A DNA stretch of 64,000 nucleotides from Chlorogloeopsis fritschii (lineage in GTDB: Bacteria > Cyanobacteriota > Cyanobacteriia > Cyanobacteriales > Nostocaceae). The notes beneath the pieces are model-generated. The model had not been told where the DNA came from. It was given only the letters and a program-made list of their open reading frames with translations, and searched no databases. Location: the NCBI RefSeq assembly GCF_043099315.1, contig NZ_CP170746.1, one strand, 5' to 3'. Positions 26,050 to 36,360 of the stretch are shown here, one piece after another. Position numbers and translations under genes: made by a program. Position 1 is the first letter of the stretch. Each line of letters begins with the position of its first letter.

Positions 26050-27090
26050 AATTAATCTCCTCTTTCTTCAGACTCACGAACCGATCATTATGAAGAATTT
26101 TTGAAGGGGCGGTATAACTTGGTTCAAACCATGCTGTGATTGAGAGTAAGCCCAAAGTCAGTCCATGAGCAAAAATAACTTCTATCTTATTAATTGAGCC
26201 TGCCAAAACTTGCGCATTAATTTTAGCAAAGAAGGGGAATTATAAACAAGTGCTTTTATAGCGTATTGAAATTTATTTAACAGGGATTAACCTAGTTGAT
26301 TCCTATAAAAGCTTTCACCGGATTCTTGTAAACTCATAACTCCTTGTGCTCTAGCTTTAGTGCTATAGCTTCTTGAGCTTCAGGCAGTGTATGTCTATAA
26401 CTCAATTAATTTTTGTGTTTGTTTTTGAATCAAAAGTTTTTGAGCAATCACAGTAGAATTTATCAAACTTATTCCAGCTTGGCAAGACTGTTTATTTTAT
26501 AAACTATATAATCATACAGTAATAAAAGTACTGCGATTTTATTCATAGCAGGCGCACAGGCGGTGCGTTACCCGCTTCCCTACCTAAGGAAGCCACTTTC
26601 AATGGCTTTTACATCTTGAGTAATTCAATTTTTAGCAAAGGAGGTGAAAAATATAAATATAACTAAAACTGGATCGCAGTGTAATCTTACGTATTATTAC
26701 AGTCATAAATAAAAAACAAAACACAAAATTTTTAAAAATAATTAAGTATAAATACGCTGGCGGATTTGTAAATTAAATAACGTAAAAACCCAAAAAAGCA
26801 AATCTTTTAAGTAAAATTCATTACATAATATTTTCACAATTAAATAAAAACCGAAAATAAAAATCACATAATTACCGTGTTCTTTCCCTTGGTGATATGT
26901 GAGAAGCGGCATTAAGTTTGTCTTGCAATTAAGTTGTGCAAGGCTACTCTTCAATACGTGTTTATCAGCGAATTATTTTTCACTAATTTTTTGCTTAGGA
27001 ACTTTTAATTTATCTTCGATTCTGAATTACACAATTTTTAAAACCTTAAAAACTTAGCCTAGCCCAACTCTAAGTTATTTTTCTTTTTTT
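26050..27090. other. Gene-free interval of about 1 kb in the polysaccharide locus
   Basis: Very AT-rich DNA between divergent genes. I find no gene: short frames at 26012-26206 and 26742-26954 on the minus strand have no good start or resemblance. A locally GC-richer patch at 26550-26600 (GGCGCACAGGCGGTGCG) contains partial inverted repeats and may be a decayed repeat. Promoters for both flanking genes should lie here. Confidence 0.45.
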
Positions 27091-29184
27091 ATGAAATTAA
27101 CAAAATGGGTTGAACTCTTCGTGAAATCACGAAGAAATAAAAGCTTGTTCTTAGGTAAGAAAGTCAAGACTTTACGTAGCTCAAATCGGAAGATTAACCT
27201 AGTTAAAAACAGATTCTGGAAGTCTTTTTGCAAAGGTAGTAGAACTTTTCTAATTACTCTGAGTTGTTACGCTCTCTTTCTGAATTGTCATGCCTTCTTT
27301 CTCCCTACTAGGGCGGCTAGCATACCACCTAATCTAGAGATCTACAACGATTCACTTGTAAATGGCTGGGTTGACTACGGTTGGGCAAACCGTGACTATA
27401 GCGACACTAGTATTGTTCATAATGGAAATAATTCTATTAGCATTACTGCTGCTCCATACGAAGGTATCCATCTCCATCACGCTGCCTTTGATACTAGTGG
27501 TTATACTGCACTTACTTTCTGGATTCATGGTGGATCTGTAGGAGGGCAGCGCCTTCTAGTTGGAGGTATTCTCAGCGGAAAAGGTCAAGCATCTTATGAA
27601 CTTTCACCTCTTTTACCTGGGGTTTGGCAAGAAGTTACAATTTCGCTGAGTAAATTAGGTGTTGCAGATAAACCCGATCTAGATGGTTTCTATATCAAAG
27701 ATGTAAGTGGCACCTCTAGTTCAACTTATTACCTAGATAATATTTCACTTACAGCGGTAGAGGCTCCTTCGGTAGTAGATATTAATGTAGATGGATCGCA
27801 AATCTTGCAAAAAGTTGATAACCGCCTCTTTGGTTTGAATTCAGGGGCATGGGAGTCATCATTTACTAGTTCTGACAATACCAGCCTGCTGAAAGAAATT
27901 GATAATAAAATACTGCGTTTTCCTGGAGGCTCACTTTCTGACATTTACCACTGGTCAAACAGTACGACACTAGAAAAAGATGAAACTACAACTCAACCTC
28001 TTCCTTTTGATAAATTTGCAAAAGGAGCCATTGAGGCTGGTAATCAAGCCTTTATCACCGTTAATTACGGTAGTGGTACCTCGGCTGAAGCAGCTAAGTG
28101 GGTTAGGTATTCTAATAAAACGAAGGGTTATGGCTTCAAATATTGGGAAATAGGTAATGAGTCATATGGAAGTTGGGAGTATGACACAAACGAGCGATCG
28201 CACGATCCCTATACCTATGCAGTCAAAGCCAAGAATTATATATCTAAGATGAAGGCACAAGACCCAACAATAAAAGTTGGGGTTGTAGTAACAACTGGTG
28301 AGGATAGCTACGCAAACTACACCGATCATCCAGCTACAAACTCAAGGACTGGTCAAATCCATAATGGATGGACTCCAGTAATGCTTTCAACGTTAAAAAG
28401 TTTAGATGTTACACCTGACTTTGTCATTTACCATAAGTACATTCATGGCCCAGGTCAGGAAAATGATGCTACTCTTCTCCAATCGGCGCAGAGCTGGACA
28501 GTAGACATAGCAAACTTGCGAGCAATGCTTTCTGACTACCTTGGTACTGCTGGCGACGGAGTGGAAATTGTAGCAACAGAGCATAATTCTGTTTGGAGTC
28601 CACCGACAGGAAAGCAAGCAACAAGTCTTGTCAACGGTTTGTTTTTGGCAGATAGCATCGGTCAAGCTCTCCAGACGGAACTGAAAGGGCTGTTATGGTG
28701 GCTGATGCGGGCAACCCCAGAGACTGACGGAAATAACAGCGCATCTCTTTACGGCTGGCGTCAGCATGGTGGTTACGGCATTCTTTCCCAGCAGAGCACG
28801 GGTTATGAGCGTTACCCTACCTTTTATATATATAAATTGCTCTCTAAATTTGCACGCCAGGGAGATGGGGTAGTCAAGGTAAAAAGTAACTACGCACTTG
28901 TTTCTGCTTATGCTGTGAAGCGTACTAATGGAACTTTGTCATTGCTGATTATCAATAAAAGCCCTACAGAGGCTTTCAATACGAATATTTCGATTTCTGA
29001 ATATTCACCTAGCAATACTGCGACTGTCTACTCCTATGGCATTCCTCAGGATGAGGCTGCCAGAACAGGAATTGGTTCACCGGATATTGCTCAAACTACG
29101 ATTTCTAATGCCGGATCTTCTTTCTCGTTTCAGATTGCTCCGTATTCTGCCTCATTAATTTCGCTAAGAACTACCACTCAGTAA
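27091..29184 (+). CDS. Secreted alpha-L-arabinofuranosidase-like glycoside hydrolase
   Basis: A 697-residue exported protein. A basic N-terminus of about 50 residues precedes a hydrophobic segment (52-72) and a cleavage-like site TRAAS near 73-77. Residues about 82-222 look like a beta-sandwich carbohydrate-binding domain (LVNGWVDYGWAN, ALTFWIHGG, YYLDNISL). The catalytic domain (about 228-600) is a clan A barrel: RFPGGSLSDIYHW, acid/base E357 in WEIGNESYGSW and probable nucleophile E497 in VATEHNSVWS, as in GH51-type arabinofuranosidases. A beta-domain closes the protein. It could trim or release the polysaccharide made by this locus, which is inferred. Strictly GH51 versus a related family is uncertain. 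Confidence 0.8.
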   Translation: MKLTKWVELFVKSRRNKSLFLGKKVKTLRSSNRKINLVKNRFWKSFCKGSRTFLITLSCYALFLNCHAFFLPTRAASIPPNLEIYNDSLVNGWVDYGWANRDYSDTSIVHNGNNSISITAAPYEGIHLHHAAFDTSGYTALTFWIHGGSVGGQRLLVGGILSGKGQASYELSPLLPGVWQEVTISLSKLGVADKPDLDGFYIKDVSGTSSSTYYLDNISLTAVEAPSVVDINVDGSQILQKVDNRLFGLNSGAWESSFTSSDNTSLLKEIDNKILRFPGGSLSDIYHWSNSTTLEKDETTTQPLPFDKFAKGAIEAGNQAFITVNYGSGTSAEAAKWVRYSNKTKGYGFKYWEIGNESYGSWEYDTNERSHDPYTYAVKAKNYISKMKAQDPTIKVGVVVTTGEDSYANYTDHPATNSRTGQIHNGWTPVMLSTLKSLDVTPDFVIYHKYIHGPGQENDATLLQSAQSWTVDIANLRAMLSDYLGTAGDGVEIVATEHNSVWSPPTGKQATSLVNGLFLADSIGQALQTELKGLLWWLMRATPETDGNNSASLYGWRQHGGYGILSQQSTGYERYPTFYIYKLLSKFARQGDGVVKVKSNYALVSAYAVKRTNGTLSLLIINKSPTEAFNTNISISEYSPSNTATVYSYGIPQDEAARTGIGSPDIAQTTISNAGSSFSFQIAPYSASLISLRTTTQ

Positions 29185-29345
29185 CTTTGATGATGGCGCT
29201 GTTGAATCTAGCTTCCCTGACTAAAACAAGACAGTATATACAACAGCGGCGTATCCGTTGGTAGTAAATTAGGACATGGAAGGAGATTCTAGCTCCCACT
29301 CTCCTCCTTGTCTTTTTCTGTAGGCAGTTCAGCAAGAACTGCTTA

Positions 29346-30629
29346 CTACTTAGGAGAGATTGTATATGATTTAAGCCCATGGAAATATTTATTCACTAGC
29401 CAAGCTCCGTAAACAAGACCGGCTACTTCACCAAATAGTAATGCCATCATAATACCCGTTTCTTGCAACGTGTATATGAAAGTACCAGCGATGATAAATG
29501 TCAATGTGGTCGAAACGATTGTGTTGAATACAATCTCCTTTGTATAACCTATAGTTCTAAAGAAGTAGAAAACTTGCATCCGAAAAAATGCGATGAAAGC
29601 GATACCTACTTGCCAAATAATTAAAGAAGCAAATACTACGTATTCCTTTCCATATATGAATAGCATTAGCTCTTTGGATAACAATGCTATAGCTAAACAA
29701 GGTACTGTTAGTAGTAATCCACCAAGTAGACTGATTTTTTTAAGATAATCCATCAATCCTGTGATTTGGTTCTGACTGTATTTCTGTGCTGCTTGTATAG
29801 GTATGATATTTTCCATACCTTGGAATAAAAGATTTAGTAGCCCGACAATATTTAGTGCAGCCTTGATTCCACCTGCTGCTGTTGCGCCCAACATAGTAGC
29901 ACTAAAAATCAGAATACCTTGTGAGCCAGCCCAATATATCTGCCCAGAAAATAACAGATCGCGTCCAAATCGCCAGCTCTGCTTTAAGACTGGTAAAGCA
30001 TAACTGACAGCAGGTCGAAGATTTTCTGTCAATATACCGATTAAAAAGGCTATTGCAGAACTAAGCGCGATCGCCCATAAAGCATTAGCAATATTTAATT
30101 TCCCAATTGCATAAAATAAAAATAATAATCCGATCTGTCCACCATAGCTGATAAAATCATTAAAAAACACGGTCTTACCTTTAGAACAAATAAAGTAATA
30201 ACGTCGTAACCAATCCTGTAATTGAAACAACAGTATACTTGCTGCTAAAGGCAATATACTTTCCTGAATATTCCCCAAAGAATACCATTGTTGAAATCTA
30301 CTTCCGAGTAAGAAGATGAGCAGACTGAGAAAAACACTAAATAGAACTTGTAAAGTAATCACACCTTGGAAGTATTGAGTTCGCTCTTTTTTTGAGCTAA
30401 TCTGGGGAGCAATACTGATCATGGGAGCAATAATAAGCGCAAACTGGATAGTATTCACATAAAGTAAGATTGCATACAATACGACAAACTGACCATAGCT
30501 TTCTACTCCTAAAAATCGAGCCAGCAAGATGCCTGTTAGAAAGTTTGTACCGCTGACCATGACCTGATCTGCAACTGTCCAATTAACATGGCTGTAACGC
30601 TGTAGAAAAAATTTGAGGGGTTGAATCAT
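29346..30629 (-). CDS. Wzx-type oligosaccharide flippase
   Basis: A 427-residue polytopic membrane protein of the MATE-like/MOP superfamily. About 12 hydrophobic segments are visible, beginning with VNWTVADQVMVSGTNFLTGI and LARFLGVESYGQFVVLYAIL, which is the standard start of Wzx-like flippases. Such proteins move undecaprenyl-linked repeat units to the periplasmic face. It is convergent with the arabinofuranosidase-like gene. The Wzy-like gene 2 kb away gives a Wzx/Wzy-dependent logic to the locus. Confidence 0.85.
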   Translation of the reverse strand: MIQPLKFFLQRYSHVNWTVADQVMVSGTNFLTGILLARFLGVESYGQFVVLYAILLYVNTIQFALIIAPMISIAPQISSKKERTQYFQGVITLQVLFSVFLSLLIFLLGSRFQQWYSLGNIQESILPLAASILLFQLQDWLRRYYFICSKGKTVFFNDFISYGGQIGLLFLFYAIGKLNIANALWAIALSSAIAFLIGILTENLRPAVSYALPVLKQSWRFGRDLLFSGQIYWAGSQGILIFSATMLGATAAGGIKAALNIVGLLNLLFQGMENIIPIQAAQKYSQNQITGLMDYLKKISLLGGLLLTVPCLAIALLSKELMLFIYGKEYVVFASLIIWQVGIAFIAFFRMQVFYFFRTIGYTKEIVFNTIVSTTLTFIIAGTFIYTLQETGIMMALLFGEVAGLVYGAWLVNKYFHGLKSYTISPK

Positions 30630-31247
30630 AAACCTTCAAAATTGCTAGCAAAAATTCAAACTACTCAATTTGACTCTATTGGTACTAGTCAAACTCGCTT
30701 TAATACTATGTCTGGGTAATCGCTAATAAAGTAAAGTTCTTGGCACTAAGTGCGTTGTTACTTTTGGTGTAAGCTATTGAGCTGGAGTATATGCAAGACT
30801 ATAGTACTATAAAGTTTATTGTAAAAATTCAAAAAAATTAAAATAATGCAATTAATGCAGTTACAAATGGACTTTTACAATTTAATTAAATCAAAAACAC
30901 TAGAATCTCTAAAATCTGAAACAAATGTAGTTATGATCTAAAATCTGACCTGCCTTATCAATTTTTATCAAGTGAAAACTGAAAACTGTCTGGAATAAGC
31001 CTATACCGCCTTTTATCTTTAGAGAAATCACGGTAAAACGTTCAATTGAACATTACTTTCAATCATGACAGTAGGTAGCTCGTAAGAAGTCTAATATAGA
31101 TGGTCTTAATTCTTTTAAGATAAAGTGATGACAATACAATATGATTAAATGGGATATTTACTTTCCTTTCTAATTTTCGCCATTTGGTGAAGTGATACTA
31201 GTAGCCAGTAATAATAGCAGTCTTGATTTTGATAAGTAGCTAGCCTC
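30630..31247. other. Intergenic region of about 620 bp
   Basis: AT-rich DNA between the divergent flippase and GT14-like genes. I see no gene, hairpin with a T-run, or clear promoter. It is notable only for its composition, as AT-rich as the surrounding genes. Confidence 0.45.
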
Positions 31248-32192
31248 ATGAAAATTATTTATCTTATCCATACTCATAAGGATTTAGAACAAATTTACAG
31301 ACTTGTCAAAATTATTAAAAGTTCAAGTCCAGAATCTTACATAATAGTTATTCATAACTTCAAATATAGTATTTTAGACGTAGAGTTCCTAGAGAGTCTA
31401 CCTAAAGTTAAAATATTAAAAAGTAGTGAAAGAAAATTAGGCTCTTTTTCTCTAGTTCAAGAATATTTAGATGTCCTTGATTGGGTATTTAGCCAAAATA
31501 TTGAATTCGATTGGCTTATTAACCTAACAGGTCAAGACTATCCTACTCAACCACTTCCCCAGATAGAAAAATTCTTGGCTGAAACTGAGTTTGATGGCTT
31601 TTTAGAGTACTTTGATGCGCTTTCTGATTTTGAACAAAATACTTGGAAGCGTGGAGAAGGTTTTGATCGCTATCTTTATAGCTATTGGTGGTTTTATGGA
31701 TATTTACAACGTTGGCAAAGAGCATTCCTTAAGCTTCCACGAGAAATCATTAATAGTATTCAGCCTTTTATAAGAATTAAGACTCAATATAGCTTGATGG
31801 TGGGAATTCGCAGTACTAACTTGCCATTTAATGATTCTTTTTTATGTTATGCTGGCTCGTACTTTCATACTCTTTCCCAAAACTGTATTCAATATTTATA
31901 TGAGTTTGCTCAAAAAAACCCAGATTTAGTTAATTACTACAAAAAAACTTATTTACCCGATGAATCCTTTATTCAGGCTATTTTAGTTAATAGTAAATTA
32001 TTCAATTTATGCAATGATAATAAGCGTTATATGGATTATAGAAAGGGTCTGCCATACGACGGTTGTCGGAAGTTGAGTTCCGAAGACTATCCAATTTTGT
32101 GCAAAGATGATATTCATTTCGCTAGAAAATTCGATATCAAGTATGATAGTAAAATTTTAGATATGTTAGATGCGAGAATACTAAATACCTAA
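31248..32192 (+). CDS. GT14-like beta-1,6-N-acetylglucosaminyltransferase family protein
   Basis: A 314-residue glycosyltransferase of the core-2/I-branching type (PF02485, GT14). The start MKIIYLIHTHKDLEQIYRLV and the middle motif DWLINLTGQDYPTQPLPQIE are characteristic. The later LPDESFIQAILVNS corresponds to the catalytic-acid region of the family. No signal anchor is present, unlike eukaryotic members, so it should act in the cytoplasm on a lipid-linked acceptor. The sequence is AT-rich, like the neighbouring genes. Sugar and linkage in bacteria are not established. Confidence 0.83.
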   Translation: MKIIYLIHTHKDLEQIYRLVKIIKSSSPESYIIVIHNFKYSILDVEFLESLPKVKILKSSERKLGSFSLVQEYLDVLDWVFSQNIEFDWLINLTGQDYPTQPLPQIEKFLAETEFDGFLEYFDALSDFEQNTWKRGEGFDRYLYSYWWFYGYLQRWQRAFLKLPREIINSIQPFIRIKTQYSLMVGIRSTNLPFNDSFLCYAGSYFHTLSQNCIQYLYEFAQKNPDLVNYYKKTYLPDESFIQAILVNSKLFNLCNDNKRYMDYRKGLPYDGCRKLSSEDYPILCKDDIHFARKFDIKYDSKILDMLDARILNT

Positions 32193-32537
32193 AGCTTCAA
32201 ATTTCAACTTTATTAGAACTAATATTATGGTATTTACCTAACATTAGTTTATTTATAGATATACATAATTTCATAATTGTAATAGCATTTGTCTAAGATT
32301 AGAAATAGTCTCAGAAAAATTATACTTTTGAAAATATATTTTTTATCATTAATTCTTCATAAAATACAAGATATTACCGACGTAAATCAAGAAAATTTAT
32401 ACAAATTGATACTGATTAAATAAATATTTTTGTCAAAGCACATTCAAATTGTTCAAATTTATTATTGAAACTAATGTTTTAAGTGAAGGCTGAACGTGTA
32501 TCTTTAACTATAAGTAGGATATTACCGAATGTAAAAG
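32193..32537. other. Intergenic region of about 345 bp
   Basis: AT-rich DNA separating the GT14-like gene from the polymerase gene on the same strand. No gene, element or definite promoter was identified. Confidence 0.4.
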
Positions 32538-33833
32538 ATGAGGCCAGAGTCCATAATTACTGCGGATGCAGCCAAGAAGTTACCTGCTCAAAGTTTCTAC
32601 ATCAAAGTTGAAAGCCTTGCATTTTGGTTTTGGTTTATTAATGCAATTGAGCCTTCTCTAACTTTCTTATTTTTTCAAAGTAACCCAGCTTTAGGAACGT
32701 TAGTTAGTTGCCTACCTGCTACAGGTTTTGCTTTATTTTTGCTATCAAGTATCTTCGTCAGTAAACGACTTAAACGTCTAGAGATATTGCAACCCATGGC
32801 TAGCAAAATGCTACTTGCACTAATAATTTGGGCAGGTATCACACTATTGTGGACAAGTGCAAGTCCTCTTTTTTCTGCTTTCGGGTATTGGGCTAGCTTG
32901 GCAATCAATATTTTTGTAGTGTTGCTACTGCTATACATAGGTGATGTAGAAAGAGTGGCACCTAGTTCTCTACGAGGCTATGTTTGGGGAGGTTTGGTAT
33001 TTGCTTTAATTGCCCTGCTCTTAAGTCCTATGACTTCTGACGGTCGTTTGGGTAATGAAGAATTTTTCCACCCCAATAATATTGGCAACAACATGGCTAT
33101 TATTAGTCTGTGTGCTATTCATTTAGCTTTGCAATCTAAAGAAAGGATAGCAGAGCGTCAGCGCTATATTCTCATCATAGTAGTGTTACTTTTTACATTA
33201 CTAAAAAGTCTAAGTAAAACTTCTATTGCCTGTTTTTTGCTGGCAGGCTTGGTATATGTAGGATGTAGTAAAATCAGTTTTCAGAAAAAAATAAATATAC
33301 TATTACTAACAAGTGGGGTAGTAGCTATTTCTGCTGGGAGACTAAGTAGTTATTTAGATCGATACCTGAATGAACAGCAAGGAGGACAAGCTCTAACCAC
33401 TGCAACAGGGAGAACCGCAATTTGGGAAATGACTTGGGATATGATTCGGGAAAATCCTATATGGGGTTATGGATTTCAATCATATCGAGATATTGCAGAT
33501 CAGATCATCGATCTTCGATTGGTTCATCCCCATAATGAATTGTTGAATATATGGGTTAATTTGGGATTTATAGGCTTACTGCTGGGTGTATTAACTTATA
33601 TCAGCTATTTTTGGTTAGTTAAAAAAGCACTGAAAGCGCATTTACCACAAGCGCCTTTGGGATTAGCTTTGTTTGTCTATTCTGTAGTGCGGGGATTAAC
33701 TGAAGCTAGTATTCCAGATCCGATAGTATATCGTACAGCTTTGATGATGCTGATGATCGGGTGGCTATCTCAAGTTAATCAACTTACCTTCAAGCCCAGG
33801 AAAAGTAATGCAATTTTTAGGCCACGGAGATAG
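32538..33833 (+). CDS. O-antigen ligase / Wzy-type polymerase family protein
   Basis: A 431-residue membrane protein with 10-12 hydrophobic segments. The large periplasmic loop between late segments contains RTAIWEMTWDMIRENPIWGYGF and LVHPHNELLNIWVNLGFIGL, the signature of the Wzy_C/WaaL domain (PF04932), including the conserved His of HPHNE. It either polymerises repeat units or ligates glycans at the outer face of the inner membrane. It starts a compact three-gene run: the next gene begins 2 bp after its stop. Confidence 0.85.
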   Translation: MRPESIITADAAKKLPAQSFYIKVESLAFWFWFINAIEPSLTFLFFQSNPALGTLVSCLPATGFALFLLSSIFVSKRLKRLEILQPMASKMLLALIIWAGITLLWTSASPLFSAFGYWASLAINIFVVLLLLYIGDVERVAPSSLRGYVWGGLVFALIALLLSPMTSDGRLGNEEFFHPNNIGNNMAIISLCAIHLALQSKERIAERQRYILIIVVLLFTLLKSLSKTSIACFLLAGLVYVGCSKISFQKKINILLLTSGVVAISAGRLSSYLDRYLNEQQGGQALTTATGRTAIWEMTWDMIRENPIWGYGFQSYRDIADQIIDLRLVHPHNELLNIWVNLGFIGLLLGVLTYISYFWLVKKALKAHLPQAPLGLALFVYSVVRGLTEASIPDPIVYRTALMMLMIGWLSQVNQLTFKPRKSNAIFRPRR

Positions 33834-33835
33834 CA

Positions 33836-35149
33836 ATGTCTAATTTATGGCGCTACACTAGCTTAACGGTGGCAACAATCTTGCTAATCATGTTATTTCA
33901 TTGGCAAGGATTGCTGAAAATTTTTCCAACTGAACAATCATTTGGTGCAAAGCTCAATCCTGCGACTTTACCTGCAGTACCCACTAGTCTTTTTAATTTG
34001 AATATAATCAACTTGGATTATGGTGCAGCTTGGCCGACTATTCCTTTTAAAGGTTGGCGTAATGCTTATTCAGATTGGGATCTTTTAGAGCCAAAGCAAG
34101 GTAAGTGGAATTTTGAAAGATTGGATCGGGATGTTGCCTTAGCACAACAGCATGGTGTGGAGATGCTGTTCATTCTCAAATATGTCCCAACCTGGGCGTC
34201 AGTACGTCCAAACGAAACTGGATGTTGCACGCCAGATGCACAAAAGGGCAACACTGCCGTGCCTAAAAATATTGAAGACTGGCGCAATTATGTACGCACG
34301 ATCGCCATGCGCTACAAAGGACGAGTTCGCTATTACGAGCTTTGGAACGAGCCAAATGTCAAGCGATTTTATTCTGGAACTGTGAAGCAATTGGTGGCAT
34401 TGAATCGAGCCGCTTACCAAGTACTTAAAGAGGTTGATCCAACAATTACAGTTATCTCCTCTGCAATGTCAGCACCAGAAAGCAATGCCCTGAGATATTT
34501 TGAAGACTACCTGGCTCTGGGTGGGGGTAGGTATGCGGATATGATTGCTTTTCACTTTTATGTTGCACCCAAGCCACCAGAGGCAATGTTGCCAATAATT
34601 CAGCGAGTACAGGGGTTGTTAGCAAAGTATAAACAAGACCATAAACAACTTTGGAATACGGAAACTGGATGGAAGACGATAAATCGAGATAAAAACATTG
34701 ATGATGAGGAATGGGCAGGAAAAGCACTTTCTCTTGGAGATGCTTCTGCTTATATTGCTCGCTCTTACATTCTTTCCTGGGCAAGGGGGATAGAAAGGCT
34801 TTATTGGTATGCTTGGGGACACCGAAGCATGGGATTAACTGAGTATGACATTAAAACGCCCAAGCCTGTGGCTACTGCCTACACCGAGGTAAGGAATTGG
34901 CTACTGGGGTCAAAAATCACAAGTTGCGAACCAGATCGAAACAAGACGTGGGTTTGTCAGTTAAAGCGCGATCGCGGCAATTTAGCTTGGATCGTCTGGA
35001 ATCCGGAAAGAAGACAACTGTTCAACGTACCTCAAAAGTGGAATGTGCGCCAAATCAGAGATTTGTCAGGTAAAAAACACACTTATATACGAAAAAGCCG
35101 GATAGTAATTAACCCATCACCTCAATTATTAGAAGGATTAACCTCGTGA
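33836..35149 (+). CDS. Glycoside hydrolase, GH39/GH5-like (clan A barrel)
   Basis: A 437-residue protein anchored or exported by an N-terminal hydrophobic segment (8-22). The barrel opens with DWDLLEPKQGKWNFERLDRD, a pattern of GH39 and GH5-like enzymes. The acid/base is E172 in YELWNEPNVKRF, and the nucleophile E276 in LWNTETGWK. A small beta-domain follows near residue 355. It sits between a polymerase gene (2 bp) and a glycosyltransferase (GTGA overlap), so it is cotranscribed with polysaccharide assembly genes. It may edit chain length or clear misassembled glycan in the periplasm, as AlgL- or PslG-like hydrolases do; that role is inferred. Confidence 0.8.
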   Translation: MSNLWRYTSLTVATILLIMLFHWQGLLKIFPTEQSFGAKLNPATLPAVPTSLFNLNIINLDYGAAWPTIPFKGWRNAYSDWDLLEPKQGKWNFERLDRDVALAQQHGVEMLFILKYVPTWASVRPNETGCCTPDAQKGNTAVPKNIEDWRNYVRTIAMRYKGRVRYYELWNEPNVKRFYSGTVKQLVALNRAAYQVLKEVDPTITVISSAMSAPESNALRYFEDYLALGGGRYADMIAFHFYVAPKPPEAMLPIIQRVQGLLAKYKQDHKQLWNTETGWKTINRDKNIDDEEWAGKALSLGDASAYIARSYILSWARGIERLYWYAWGHRSMGLTEYDIKTPKPVATAYTEVRNWLLGSKITSCEPDRNKTWVCQLKRDRGNLAWIVWNPERRQLFNVPQKWNVRQIRDLSGKKHTYIRKSRIVINPSPQLLEGLTS

Positions 35150-36360
35150 GAGTTCTTTTACTACATAACCGCTATCAGTACGCCGGCGGCGAAGATTCAG
35201 TAGTACAAGCAGAAAAAGCTTTATTGGAGTCAAAAGGGCATCAGGTTGTATTAATTGAAGTTAGCAATGATGACATAGTTGGAATTACAGGTCAAATTCG
35301 GGCTGCTTTGAGCGCAATTTATTCACTCCCATCTAAATCCCGCATCAGCGAGGCGATCGCTCACTTTTGTCCTGATGTAGTACACGTTCACAACTTTTTC
35401 CCACTACTCTCTCCATCCGTATACGATGCCTGTAACACTGCTAAGGTGCCAGTCTTGCAAACATTACATAACTATAGACTAGGTTGTCCCAATGCAATGC
35501 TATTTCGGAACAGCACAGCTTGTGAAGATTGCTTGGGCAAAAGGATACCGTGGCCTGGTATTGTACACGCTTGCTATCGCGGTTCGCACGTTCAAAGTGC
35601 TGTCGTTGCTGCTATGCTAGCTGTTCACTGGCAGCGCGGTACTTGGCACAAATCAGTTGATGCTTACATTGCTCTGACAGCTTTTCAAAAAGAAAAGATG
35701 GTTCAAGCTGGGCTGCCTAGAGAAAAAATCCACATTAAGCCTAATTACATCATTGACCCAAAACCATTAAATCTCACTAGAGCAGACGGTGAATATGCAC
35801 TCTTCGTAGGGCGAATCTCACCAGAAAAAGGCATAGCAACTCTGATCGATGCATATGTGCAAAACAATTTGCGTATTCCACTGAAAATTGCTGGCACAGG
35901 GCCACAACTTGAGAGCTTATCCGCAAGTATTCAAGCGATTGGGCTTGAGGATACAATCCAATTTCTGGGTCAGCAAGATAAGTCAGCAGTACTGCAACTG
36001 ATGCTGAATGCAAAATTTCTCATTTTTCCTTCAATTTGGTACGAAACATTTGGTTTAACCATGGTGGAAGCCTTTGCTTGTGGCCTGCCAGTATTAGCTT
36101 CAAGCTGGGGTAGTATGGCAGAAATTGTTGAGGATGGAATTACTGGTCTGCATTTCCAACCTGGCAATTCAACAGATTTAGCAAATAAAATCAGATGGGC
36201 ATACGAGCATCCTGAACAAATGATTAGTATGGGTCAAAATGCTCGCCGTAATTACGAAAATCACTATACTCCTGAGGAAAATTACCAAAAATTGATGGCA
36301 ATTTACCAAGTGGCACTCACTAAAAAAACTGCTATTGCCTCTCACTTATCCTCTGGGTGA
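35146..36360 (+). CDS. Glycosyltransferase family 4 protein
   Basis: A 404-residue GT-B glycosyltransferase. The start VLLLHNRYQYAGGEDSVVQA is the acceptor-side loop of a common GT4 subgroup. In the middle is a Cys cluster (CPNAMLFRNSTACEDCLGKR) often seen there. The donor side shows LFVGRISPEKGIATLIDAYV, then the EX7E-type ETFGLTMVEAFACGLPVLAS. It begins with a GTG that overlaps the TGA of the glycoside hydrolase gene (GTGA), implying translational coupling. Its 3' end overlaps the convergent WecG-type gene by 29 bp. Confidence 0.87.
   Translation: MRVLLLHNRYQYAGGEDSVVQAEKALLESKGHQVVLIEVSNDDIVGITGQIRAALSAIYSLPSKSRISEAIAHFCPDVVHVHNFFPLLSPSVYDACNTAKVPVLQTLHNYRLGCPNAMLFRNSTACEDCLGKRIPWPGIVHACYRGSHVQSAVVAAMLAVHWQRGTWHKSVDAYIALTAFQKEKMVQAGLPREKIHIKPNYIIDPKPLNLTRADGEYALFVGRISPEKGIATLIDAYVQNNLRIPLKIAGTGPQLESLSASIQAIGLEDTIQFLGQQDKSAVLQLMLNAKFLIFPSIWYETFGLTMVEAFACGLPVLASSWGSMAEIVEDGITGLHFQPGNSTDLANKIRWAYEHPEQMISMGQNARRNYENHYTPEENYQKLMAIYQVALTKKTAIASHLSSG

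Noticed and set aside
26550..26600. GC-rich patch considered as a tRNA or small RNA
   Set aside because: No cloverleaf or T-arm sequence could be found.
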